In this document: in pieces, positions 1-5,882 of the stretch | Numbering within the stretch: the first letter of the stretch is position 1 | How the letters are laid out: each line of letters starts with the position of its first letter | DNA from: an uncultured Eubacteriales bacterium | GTDB lineage: Bacteria; Bacillota; Clostridia; Lachnospirales; Anaerotignaceae | Direction: 5' to 3' | DNA length: 7,289 bases | Assembly: GCA_934256695.1 (NCBI GenBank) | Contig: CAKQPE010000107.1 | Span: forward strand, 1-7,289 | Position numbers and translations under genes: made by a program | The notes under the pieces: model-generated | The model's database searches: none | The model's input: only the letters and a program-made list of their open reading frames with translations | Told to the model about the DNA's origin: nothing

Positions 1-107
1 GGTGTCAAGCGAAGGTTGACGGAAGGGTTTAAATAAACGATAAATTTATATTTAAGACTAAGAAAAGCAATTTAAAACAAATAGTTTTAAATTGCTTTTT
101 TTAAATT
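1..107. other. Left edge, no gene resolved; possible 3' end of an upstream plus-strand gene
   Basis: No complete gene fits here. Plus-strand frame 1 is open from the window edge to a TAA at 34-36 and would give an 11-residue basic tail (GVKRRLTEGFK). Frame 3 is also open to a TAA at 30-32. The terminator just downstream has its best T-run on the plus strand, which fits a plus-strand gene ending here. Eleven codons cannot establish a gene. Positions 4-8 and 16-20 (GTCAA/TTGAC) can form a short hairpin, so the 3' end of an RNA gene is an alternative. Confidence 0.25.
63..99. terminator. Bidirectional intrinsic terminator after lrgB
   Basis: A perfect 16-bp inverted repeat (63-78 against 84-99, 5-base loop AAATA) is followed on the plus strand by an unbroken T-run (96-102) and on the minus strand by TTTTCTTA. 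It lies 8 bases past the lrgB stop codon, so it should end lrgAB transcription. The longer T-run on the plus strand suggests it also stops a gene entering from the left. The stem is AT-rich with only two G-C pairs near its middle and one at the loop. Confidence 0.85.
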
Positions 108-803
108 TTAATAAAATCCTGCAAAAACAGAAGCGATTATAACCGTAATTATGCCTGATACAACAACTGATATGGAACTCATGGCACCTTCAAGCTCACC
201 TAATTCAAGAGCCTTTGCCGTACCAAGTGCATGTGAGGACGAACCGAAAGCAAGACCTACGGCTATACGGTTTCTTATTCCGGCTATACGGCATATGCTT
301 TGACCGAATACGTTGCCTACGACGCCTGTTATTATTATTACAGGTACTGTTATTGATGGTATTCCGCCCAATTCATCGCTTACACCGTAGCCGAAAGCGG
401 TTGTTATTGACTTAGGCAGAAGGGTTACATATTGTTCGTGGGTGAGCTTAAATATAAGAGCAAGAGCAAGTACACAAAGCATACTTGTAAGAACACCTGT
501 TATAATGCCTACCATTATGGCAAAAGTGTTTTCCCTCAGTTTTTTCATTTCCTGATGAAGCGGAACAGCGTAGCAGACAGTGGCAGGCGTAAGAAAATAT
601 GTAATATGCTGAGCACCGTAATTATATGTTTCGTAATCAATGTGGAATAAGCATAAAACCGCAATTATAATTATTGTTGATATAAGAAGCGGATTGAATA
701 TTGGCGACTTAAATTTTTTGTTTATTATATAACCTATATAGTATGTAAATAAAGTTAAAAAGAAACCGAAATAGGAAGCTTCTTTAAACATTTCGTTTAA
801 CAT
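108..803 (-). CDS. lrgB: LrgB/CidB-family membrane protein
   Basis: A 231-residue polytopic membrane protein of the LrgB/CidB/YohK family. It is historically called an antiholin-associated protein; in Bacillus (PftAB) and Streptococcus mutans, LrgAB-type pairs act in pyruvate transport. Family signatures are visible: FLTPATVCYAVPLHQ at 70-84, LLPKSITTAFGYGVSDELGGI at about 128-148, and GSSSHALGTAKALELGELEG at 187-206. Hydrophobic segments lie at about 11-28, 36-54, 92-118, 149-170 and 207-229, with further likely ones at 62-80 and 176-190. The length is normal for the family. The ATG start (803) is preceded by AAGGAG at 812-817 with 8-base spacing, inside the end of lrgA. The start overlaps lrgA by 7 bases, implying translational coupling. 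No lytST-type sensor/regulator pair lies next to it here. The family call is secure. Whether the substrate is pyruvate in this organism is inferred. Confidence 0.93.
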   Translation of the reverse strand: MLNEMFKEASYFGFFLTLFTYYIGYIINKKFKSPIFNPLLISTIIIIAVLCLFHIDYETYNYGAQHITYFLTPATVCYAVPLHQEMKKLRENTFAIMVGIITGVLTSMLCVLALALIFKLTHEQYVTLLPKSITTAFGYGVSDELGGIPSITVPVIIITGVVGNVFGQSICRIAGIRNRIAVGLAFGSSSHALGTAKALELGELEGAMSSISVVVSGIITVIIASVFAGFY

Positions 804-1156
804 TTTTTCTTCTCCTTTCTTTCAAGCACAAACTGTGTAACCCTTCCCGTTACTACCATTACAATAAAAGTAATAACAAAAAGTGCAACCAGTATAGGTA
901 TAATAAATGATTTAAGTTCTTCTACGGCTGTCATTACGCCGACAGTAGAAGGAACAAATGTTATAATCATAATATTAAGCATAAATGTTCCGGTATCTTT
1001 TATATTGTCAAATTTTACTATTCCTGTTTCAAGCAGAATCATCATTATTATAAGACCGTAAATGCTTGCCGGAACAGGAAGCCCAAGAACCTTATGCAGT
1101 ATTTCACCTACAAAGGACACACCTATAATTATTGCCAACTGACTGAGATATTTCAA
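797..1156 (-). CDS. lrgA: LrgA/CidA-family membrane protein (TTG start)
   Basis: A 119-residue small membrane protein of the LrgA/CidA family, the partner of LrgB in the same operon. Family hallmarks are LPVPASIYGLIIMMILLETGIVK at about 26-48 and the FVPSTVGVM motif at 67-75. Four hydrophobic helices are seen at about 4-23, 29-47, 58-78 and 84-104, followed by a charged tail ending ERKEKKKC. The start is a TTG at 1154-1156: GAGGAGGG at 1163-1170 sits 6 bases upstream, and the N-terminus MKYLSQLAIIIG matches the usual family beginning, so no ATG start is needed. LrgA and LrgB are thought to work as one complex in the cytoplasmic membrane, either in pyruvate/overflow-metabolite transport or in the older holin/antiholin model. 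Transcription probably comes from the promoter at 1211-1239. Confidence 0.92.
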   Translation of the reverse strand: MKYLSQLAIIIGVSFVGEILHKVLGLPVPASIYGLIIMMILLETGIVKFDNIKDTGTFMLNIMIITFVPSTVGVMTAVEELKSFIIPILVALFVITFIVMVVTGRVTQFVLERKEKKKC

Positions 1157-1162
1157 TGTTTT

Positions 1163-1170
1163 CCCTCCTC
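1163..1170 (-). promoter_or_regulatory. Ribosome binding site that fixes the lrgA TTG start
   Basis: Minus-strand GAGGAGGG, a near-perfect anti-16S match, ends 6 bases before TTG at 1154-1156. No ATG or GTG lies at suitable spacing in the same frame, so this site decides the start. A strong site paired with a weak start codon may set the LrgA:LrgB ratio. Confidence 0.8.
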
Positions 1171-1210
1171 AAATATTTCAACACAAATGTTTTTGTTGAA
1201 TTTAAGAGAT

Positions 1211-1239
1211 ATATTATTCCCATTTTTGCCATTTGTCAA
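1211..1239 (-). promoter_or_regulatory. Sigma-A-type promoter for lrgAB
   Basis: On the minus strand a perfect -35 TTGACA (1239-1234) is followed by a 17-base spacer and the -10 TAATAT (1216-1211, 4 of 6 consensus). This would start transcription near 1204 and leave a leader of about 48 bases that contains the lrgA ribosome binding site. Spacing and -35 are ideal. A 7-bp inverted repeat lies further upstream at 1269-1286. Confidence 0.65.
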
Positions 1240-1268
1240 CAAACTAATGTTATCATACAAAAATATAA

Positions 1269-1286
1269 TACATATGATTATATGTA
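1269..1286. promoter_or_regulatory. Inverted repeat upstream of the lrgA promoter (candidate operator)
   Basis: TACATAT-GATT-ATATGTA is a perfect 7-bp inverted repeat with a 4-base centre. Its centre is about 73 bases upstream of the predicted lrgA start point, where an activator could sit. It does not resemble the direct-repeat sites used by LytTR-type regulators of lrgAB. AT-rich dyads arise easily by chance, so the role is only a suggestion. Confidence 0.3.
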
Positions 1287-1508
1287 GCATATCGCTATTG
1301 TGCCGAAATATATTATAAAATCAGTATTTTTAATTTTTTGTTTCCTGTTTTTAAATAATTGAAATAAGTGTGCAATATATATAAAATATTTGCCGTAAAA
1401 TGCCGTGTTATTAAGTCTATTAATGACATTATTCTTAACTTAAACAAAGTTTAATAAAAAATATGTTTATTTTGGGTTAAAAATAGATTAAAATATCTAC
1501 TTGTAAAA

Positions 1509-1514
1509 TATAAT
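1509..1514 (+). promoter_or_regulatory. Candidate -10 element for the LtaS-like gene
   Basis: A perfect TATAAT is present, with a start point expected near 1521 and a leader of about 68 bases. The matching -35 position is weak: no close TTGACA match lies 16-18 bases upstream. An activator may therefore be needed, and the dyad at 1440-1454 is in range to be its site. In DNA this AT-rich a TATAAT alone is modest evidence. Confidence 0.35.
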
Positions 1515-1573
1515 ACGGAATTTTATAATGCCTTTAGCAGACAAAGAAAATAACGGAACGTAGAGCGATAATT

Positions 1574-1580
1574 AAAGAGG
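1574..1580 (+). promoter_or_regulatory. Ribosome binding site of the LtaS-like gene
   Basis: AAAGAGG lies 8 bases before the ATG at 1589 and supports that start rather than a later in-frame ATG. Confidence 0.6.
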
Positions 1581-1588
1581 TAAAATAT

Positions 1589-3712
1589 ATGGATAGTCAA
1601 AACATTGTTCATGCGAATAATTCCGCAGGAGAGAAAACAGTCAGAAATATCGTATTTACAAAATTAATAGAGAAAATTAAAAACATTGATTTAAAGACAA
1701 AAGCAAAAGATTCGTTTTGTATATTTCCGAAACGGGTTTTTATATGGATATTAATTTCTGCCGTAATAGGGTATTTGCTGAATTTTAAATTTAAGGTTGA
1801 TGTTGCCGAGTCATATATTTATTCGTCGGCAATGATGTATACTTTATTTATACCGTTATATTTTGAGCTTTCGGGTAAAGCGGAAAAAATATTTAAAGCG
1901 GTTGTTTATATGTGTATTCCGTTAATATCTTTTTATACAGTTGAATTTTTAAACGGAAATTTACTTACGGAAGATTTAAAGGCATACCAGATAGCACTTA
2001 ATCTTATCTGGTACTATATGGTATACATACTTGTTTTGGTTGCCTGCAGAAGATATGCCGTTTCTGTAATTATATCGGGATTTATATTTATTTTTATAGG
2101 CATAGCAAATCATTATGTGCTTACTTTCAGGGGAACTACCATTTTCCCATGTGACATAATAACATGGCATACGGCACTTAATGTTTCGGGAAACTTTGAT
2201 TTTTCGCCTGACAGCGAAATGATTAAAGCCGCATTTTATTATTTGCTCAGTATTGCTATAGGCTTCAGATTTTTGGGAAACGGCAAATTACGTATGAGAA
2301 AAGTATTTGCAATACCTGTTGTTGCAGTATCTGTAATATACACAGCAGTATTTTTCTTAACACCTATGCTTCCTGCACTTGGAGTATATGCCCAGCAGTG
2401 GAGAACACAGGAAAACGGATTTATACTTAACTTTACAACAGCACTTAGATACAGTCATATGTCGGCTCCGGAGGGATACAGCAAAGATGCCGTTAATAAT
2501 ATTGAGTCGCACTACAACAGCTTGATAAACAATGAATCAAGTCTCGATTCACTGGTGGGAAATACATCTGTAAGGCCTAAAAACATAATAGCTGTTATGA
2601 GTGAATCGTTTGATGATTTCAGTGAATTTGAAAACCTTTCGCTTTCTGAGGACCCTGCACCGTTTTTCCATTCATTAAAGAAAAATACAATAAAAGGGCG
2701 TATGTATTCACCTGTAACGGGCGGCGGAACGGCAAATGTAGAATATGAATATCTTACAGGCAATTCACTTTCATTCCTTTCCGAGGGAACGGTTGCATAT
2801 CAGCTTTATATAAAAGCCGGTGCACCTAACATGGCAAGGCAGATGAATGCTCTCGGTTATGAGACAACGGCATTTCACCCATATCTTGCTTCCGGCTGGA
2901 ACAGACGTGAGGTATATACTCATTTTGATTTTGACAATCAGATTTTTGTGGATGATTTAAAGGTACAAAATATAGTAAGAAAATTTGTCGGCGATGCCTG
3001 TGATTTTGAAAAGATTTTTGACATTACGGACAGTTCCGACAAGCCTCAGTTTATATTTAATGTAACAATGCAAAACCACAGTGCTTATGATAAGCCTTGG
3101 CCAAACCAGAAGTATTTTGTTGAACCGGACAAAAGCTGTGCTGTTTTAAGCAAGACAACATCTGCCACACAGTATTTTTCGCTTATACGAGAAAGTGATG
3201 ATGCAATAAAAGAGCTTATAACACATTATGAAAATTCCGATGAGCCTACGCTTATAGTATTTTTCGGTGACCATCAGCCGCCCCTCGGAAAGAAGTTTTA
3301 TACTCATCTTTACAGAAAAAATCTGGATAAGCGTTCAACGGAAGAAGTTTTGAATCAGTATAATACACCGTTTTTCATATGGGCAAACTACGATATACCT
3401 GAGCAGGATAATGTAAAGATAAGTACAAATTATCTTGGTGTACTTACGGCAAAGCTTGCAGACATTCCGCTTACCGGATACCAGAAGTTCCTTGACAGAG
3501 TGCATGATGAAATGCCTGTAGTATCCAATATAGCCATAATTGATAAGGACGGCAAAATAATAGAAAGGGATAATACAAAAAAATTGACACAGCAACAGCA
3601 GGAACTTATTAAGGAATATAGTTACTTAAATTACTATAATCTTTTTGACCGTGATGAGACAAATACGGACAAATTCTTCTATCTTGGTAAAGTGCCTGAC
3701 GGAGATAACTAA
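1589..3712 (+). CDS. LTA synthase family protein (membrane-anchored sulfatase-fold phosphotransferase)
   Basis: A 707-residue member of the LtaS/MdoB-like alkaline-phosphatase-superfamily transferases. These enzymes cleave phosphatidylglycerol outside the cell and move glycerol-phosphate to a glycolipid or glycan. Residues 1-48 are cytoplasmic and charged. About seven hydrophobic segments follow (near 50-66, 75-93, 101-120, 134-152, 157-180, 212-229, 238-258), with RGTTIFPCDIITWHTA at 181-196 between the fifth and sixth. The extracellular catalytic domain spans about 330-640. Expected active-site residues are present: Glu339 in MSESFDDF (metal), Thr381 in GGGTANVEYEYLTG (nucleophile), Trp437 and Arg439 in SGWNRR, His497 in MQNHSAYD, and Asp561-His562 in FFGDHQPPLG (metal). 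A 65-residue tail includes QQQQ (668-671). It is longer and has more membrane segments than classical LtaS (about 650 residues, five helices). It stands alone between two terminators. Whether the product is lipoteichoic acid or another phosphoglycerol polymer cannot be told. Confidence 0.9.
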   Translation: MDSQNIVHANNSAGEKTVRNIVFTKLIEKIKNIDLKTKAKDSFCIFPKRVFIWILISAVIGYLLNFKFKVDVAESYIYSSAMMYTLFIPLYFELSGKAEKIFKAVVYMCIPLISFYTVEFLNGNLLTEDLKAYQIALNLIWYYMVYILVLVACRRYAVSVIISGFIFIFIGIANHYVLTFRGTTIFPCDIITWHTALNVSGNFDFSPDSEMIKAAFYYLLSIAIGFRFLGNGKLRMRKVFAIPVVAVSVIYTAVFFLTPMLPALGVYAQQWRTQENGFILNFTTALRYSHMSAPEGYSKDAVNNIESHYNSLINNESSLDSLVGNTSVRPKNIIAVMSESFDDFSEFENLSLSEDPAPFFHSLKKNTIKGRMYSPVTGGGTANVEYEYLTGNSLSFLSEGTVAYQLYIKAGAPNMARQMNALGYETTAFHPYLASGWNRREVYTHFDFDNQIFVDDLKVQNIVRKFVGDACDFEKIFDITDSSDKPQFIFNVTMQNHSAYDKPWPNQKYFVEPDKSCAVLSKTTSATQYFSLIRESDDAIKELITHYENSDEPTLIVFFGDHQPPLGKKFYTHLYRKNLDKRSTEEVLNQYNTPFFIWANYDIPEQDNVKISTNYLGVLTAKLADIPLTGYQKFLDRVHDEMPVVSNIAIIDKDGKIIERDNTKKLTQQQQELIKEYSYLNYYNLFDRDETNTDKFFYLGKVPDGDN

Positions 3713-3788
3713 ATGTTTTTATAATAAGCTATGCGTTGTGAAGAAAATTTCGTGAATTTAAAAAAATATTAAATAAAACTTTTTATTA

Positions 3789-3817
3789 AAAATACCGTGA
3801 CAAAGTCACGGTATTTT
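3789..3817. terminator. Bidirectional terminator between the LtaS-like and Fe-ADH genes
   Basis: A perfect 13-bp stem (3789-3801 against 3805-3817) with core ATACCGTGAC and a three-base AAA loop. T-rich sequence follows on both strands: ATTTTGCT on plus, ATTTTTAATAAAAAG on minus. The two flanking genes converge on it, so it most likely ends both. It lies 76 bases past the plus-strand stop and about 100 bases past the minus-strand stop. Confidence 0.88.
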
Positions 3818-3842
3818 GCTATAGATAAAGTTGTTTTATAAA

Positions 3843-3887
3843 GCGGAAGGGTTCGGGAAACGAACGAGTTTCCCGAATGGAATCCGC
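3843..3887. repeat. Large imperfect hairpin in the 3' region of the Fe-ADH gene
   Basis: The inner arms TTCGGGAAAC (3852-3861) and GTTTCCCGAA (3868-3877) pair perfectly around a 6-base loop, GAACGA. The outer arms GCGGA (3843-3847) and TCCGC (3883-3887) also pair, across an internal loop of 4 and 5 bases. It is GC-richer than its surroundings and has no T-run, so it is not a simple terminator. It lies between the Fe-ADH stop and the real terminator and would be transcribed in that gene's 3' UTR. A dispersed palindromic (REP-like) element or an mRNA-stabilising stem is possible. The identity is not recognised. Confidence 0.5.
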
Positions 3888-3917
3888 AGTCAAAATCTTG
3901 ATTTCGATTTAGATGTC

Positions 3918-5015
3918 TTAATCTTTTACACTTTTTCTGAAAAGCTCAACCATTTCAGTTTTGCTTATTTTTTTGCTTACAGTGGCAAGCTTTGCCGGTA
4001 TATTCATCATTCGGTCGGCATATTCGTTTATTTCCTCATCAGTACAGCTTACTCGTTCAACAAGCTCTCTAAGGAACAAATCAAGTTCCGAGGTATCCTT
4101 AAAGTTGAGAATTGAAAGTATTTTTGTTACTCTGTCCTGTTCAGGCACAAAGTCCATGTATGCTTTTGTAAACTGTGCATTGGCAGGCCCATGAGGAAGA
4201 TGTTTAAAATACGTAAGATAATATCCCATTGAGTGTGGCAGAGATGTCTGTGACTGTGCTATGGATATTCCTGCAAGGGTAGAGGCAGTAAGGAGCTTTT
4301 CTCTTGTTTCGTAACTAAACTCGCCTTTAATCAACGCTTCTTTACAATCTTTAAATATTTCCATGCCTTTTTCGGCTGTCATGTCGCTCATTAAACTGTG
4401 TTCTGTGCAGAGATATGACTCTATAAGGTGTGTAAGAGCATCAACAGCCGTGTTTCTTGTTGTCCTTACAGGAAGGCTTTCAAAATATTTTGCGTCAAGA
4501 AATGCGGCTTCGGCAAATGTTCGTTTTGATATGCCTACTTTTGTTTTCTTTTCCGGTACGGTCAAAATGGCATACTGTGTTACTTCACTTCCTGTACCTG
4601 CGGTTGTAGGTATTTCTATTACGGGAAGATGTTTGGCGTCGCCTTTTTCAAAAAGAAATTCCGGCTTTTCATCAGGATTTGCGGCAAGAAACGCAATGGC
4701 TTTGGCACTGTCCATAGGAGAACCGCCGCCGATTCCGATTACAAAATCAGCTTTTTCTTTAACGGCTGTTTTTCCGGCTCTTACTACTGTGTCAAACATT
4801 GGGTTTTCTTCTATTTCATCAAAAATACAGTAATCAATATTATTTTTCTCAAGAACTGAAATTATATCGTTTTGAGAACCATTTTTTTTAGCAGAAGAAT
4901 GTCCGGTTACAATAAGTGCTTTTTTGCCGAAGGATTTAAATAAATCGGAATTTTTCAAAACACAGTCTTTTCCGAAATATAATTTTGTAGGCATTAAGTA
5001 TGCAAAGTCTTTCAT
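3918..5015 (-). CDS. Iron-containing alcohol dehydrogenase
   Basis: A 365-residue group III (Fe-dependent) alcohol dehydrogenase. Such enzymes interconvert aldehydes or ketones and alcohols with NAD(P)H in the cytoplasm, commonly to dispose of reducing power in fermentation. The N-terminal dinucleotide-binding half contains GGGSPMDSAK at 96-105 and IPTTAGTGSEVT at 135-146. The C-terminal helical half carries the four expected metal ligands: Asp192 (AVDALTH), His196, His261 (LPHSMGY) and His275 (HLPHGPANA). IVTGHSSAKKNG at 35-46 has Gly where NAD-specific FucO has Asp and resembles NADPH-using butanol-dehydrogenase/YqhD types, so NADPH use is a guess. The protein is slightly short for the family but intact. 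ATG 5015 is preceded by AAGGAGA. It has its own promoter-like element (5046-5051) and lies 190 bases downstream of the HAD gene on the same strand. Substrate cannot be predicted. Confidence 0.93.
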   Translation of the reverse strand: MKDFAYLMPTKLYFGKDCVLKNSDLFKSFGKKALIVTGHSSAKKNGSQNDIISVLEKNNIDYCIFDEIEENPMFDTVVRAGKTAVKEKADFVIGIGGGSPMDSAKAIAFLAANPDEKPEFLFEKGDAKHLPVIEIPTTAGTGSEVTQYAILTVPEKKTKVGISKRTFAEAAFLDAKYFESLPVRTTRNTAVDALTHLIESYLCTEHSLMSDMTAEKGMEIFKDCKEALIKGEFSYETREKLLTASTLAGISIAQSQTSLPHSMGYYLTYFKHLPHGPANAQFTKAYMDFVPEQDRVTKILSILNFKDTSELDLFLRELVERVSCTDEEINEYADRMMNIPAKLATVSKKISKTEMVELFRKSVKD

Positions 5016-5045
5016 ATTAAAACATCTCCTTTTTGAAAAATATGG

Positions 5046-5051
5046 ATTATA
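5046..5051 (-). promoter_or_regulatory. Candidate -10 element of the Fe-ADH gene
   Basis: A perfect minus-strand TATAAT would start transcription near 5039 and leave a leader of about 24 bases with an AAGGAGA ribosome binding site. The -35 is poor: TTCAAA sits 15 bases upstream and GTTCAA 16. No clear Rex operator (TTGTTAA-N4-TTAACAA) was found around it. Confidence 0.4.
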
Positions 5052-5110
5052 GATTTAGTATATAGTTTTGAACTTATTTTTCACATAATCTGCCTTGCCC
5101 ATGCTCGGCA

Positions 5111-5248
5111 CATTACACACCGATGAGAATGTGTTAAAAAGATTACACCAAAGTTATCAACATCAAAAAACCGCTGTTTTTAAACAAATTTTAAAGTTAT
5201 ACACATTATTTGTTCAAAAAACCATAGATTTCAACAGGGTTATCCACA
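5111..5248 (+). promoter_or_regulatory. DnaA-box-like cluster with 43-bp spacing
   Basis: Three 9-mers in the same orientation match the DnaA box TTATNCACA: TTATCAACA at 5154-5162 (one mismatch), TTATACACA at 5197-5205 (exact) and TTATCCACA at 5240-5248 (exact, the classical best box). Their starts are 43 bp apart both times. A degenerate CATTACACA (5111-5119) falls one further 43-bp step upstream. An inverted near-match (TTTAACACA, minus strand 5138-5130) and TTTTTCACA (5077-5085) lie nearby. The sequences between boxes do not align, so this is not a tandem duplication. The 5240 box is inside the HAD gene, where it encodes VDN. dnaA, dnaN and rpmH are absent, so this is not a typical oriC. 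A secondary DnaA-binding or titration cluster is the hypothesis. Confidence 0.35.
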
Positions 5249-5862
5249 ATAATCTCTGCTCCGGCTTTTATAATATCATTTTTTGATCTGAATCCGTAGC
5301 TTACACTTAATACGTCTATACCGGTGTTTTTGCCTGTAAGTATGTCTACTTCGGAGTCTCCCACATAGAGTGTTTCGGATTTTTTTACACCTAAAAATGC
5401 CATTGCTTTTTCGGACATATCAGGTGCGGGCTTTCTTGCAGTGCCTTCTTTTTCGCCTATTACTATATCCAAAAGCGAACCGAAAAACTTGTCGCATATT
5501 TCTTTTGCGGCAAAATCGGGCTTGTTTGTAACTACGGCAAGTTTGTATCCTTCGGATTTTAATTTTGTCAGAAGCTCTTTTATTCCGTCGTAAGGGATTG
5601 TTTTTTCACAACAATGACTGAAATAATATTCTTTTAATTCTTTGAACATTTCATCAAAATTACTTATTTCACTGCTGTCTGTTTTTCCGAGGGAGAGGGT
5701 AAGAAGAACCTTTAAGCCGTTGCCTACATAGCTGTAAGCCTGTTTTTCGGTTATTTCTTTGTAGCCGTATTTTTTTAGTATGTAATTTACACTTGCGTGC
5801 AAATCGAAAATACTGTTTATCAGTGTTCCGTCAAGGTCGAATAAAACTGCTTTGTATCTCAA
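5206..5862 (-). CDS. HAD-family phosphatase, Gph/PpaX-like (TTG start)
   Basis: A 218-residue haloacid-dehalogenase-superfamily hydrolase with a C1 helical cap, of the phosphoglycolate phosphatase/pyrophosphatase PpaX type. All four motifs are visible: motif I FDLDGTL (Asp9 nucleophile, Asp11 acid/base), motif II VVTNKP (Thr112), motif III Lys144 in ARKPAPD, and motif IV VGDSEVD (Asp169, Asp173, Mg2+ ligands). The cap spans about 17-85. It should dephosphorylate a small phosphometabolite in the cytoplasm, perhaps for metabolite repair. The start is TTG at 5860-5862, preceded by GGAAGGTGAT (5866-5875). The encoded MRYKAVLFDLDGT is the canonical N-terminus, and no suitable ATG exists. It follows the small Cys-rich gene by 20 bases and is the last gene of the three-gene operon. 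Family is secure, substrate is not: Gph, PpaX and other HAD subfamilies cannot be separated by eye. Confidence 0.9.
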   Translation of the reverse strand: MRYKAVLFDLDGTLINSIFDLHASVNYILKKYGYKEITEKQAYSYVGNGLKVLLTLSLGKTDSSEISNFDEMFKELKEYYFSHCCEKTIPYDGIKELLTKLKSEGYKLAVVTNKPDFAAKEICDKFFGSLLDIVIGEKEGTARKPAPDMSEKAMAFLGVKKSETLYVGDSEVDILTGKNTGIDVLSVSYGFRSKNDIIKAGAEIIVDNPVEIYGFLNK

Positions 5863-5865
5863 AAA

Positions 5866-5875
5866 ATCACCTTCC
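5866..5875 (-). promoter_or_regulatory. Ribosome binding site that fixes the TTG start of the HAD gene
   Basis: Minus-strand GGAAGGTGAT precedes the TTG at 5862, with 5 bases between GGTG and the start. The site lies in the 20-base gap after the upstream gene's stop. Confidence 0.65.
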
Positions 5876-5882
5876 GAATTCT

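Larger units (their letters stand above)
1157..1588. other. Divergent intergenic region, no gene
   Basis: This 432-bp, very AT-rich stretch separates lrgA (leftward) from the LtaS-like gene (rightward). It holds the lrgA promoter, the dyad at 1269-1286, a small perfect dyad TTAAAC-AAA-GTTTAA at 1440-1454, a closely repeated TGCCGT near 1391-1406, and a candidate rightward promoter with -10 TATAAT at 1509-1514. No open frame with a credible ribosome binding site was found, and no structured riboswitch was recognised. Confidence 0.7.

Noticed and set aside
1528..1563. An 11-codon frame (MPLADKENNGT) in the leader of the LtaS-like gene
   Set aside because: It starts about 8 bases after the predicted transcript start, has no ribosome binding site and shows no run of regulatory codons, so a leader peptide is not supported.
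1157..1588. Riboswitch or T-box in the long divergent region
   Set aside because: No conserved core motif was recognised, and the predicted leaders are short (about 48 and 68 bases).
4363..4833. A 156-codon open frame on the plus strand
   Set aside because: It lies wholly antisense to the intact Fe-dependent alcohol dehydrogenase, has no family resemblance and no credible ribosome binding site. It is a shadow of the real gene.
5165..5181. Hairpin AAAAAC-CGCT-GTTTTT after the HAD gene as a terminator
   Set aside because: The stem has only one G-C pair and six base pairs in total, too weak to call. Some read-through from the HAD gene to the alcohol dehydrogenase therefore remains possible.
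5077..5248. Chromosomal replication origin
   Set aside because: DnaA-box-like sites are present, but dnaA, dnaN, rpmH, gidA and parAB are absent and no DnaA-trio was recognised. Only a secondary cluster is proposed.
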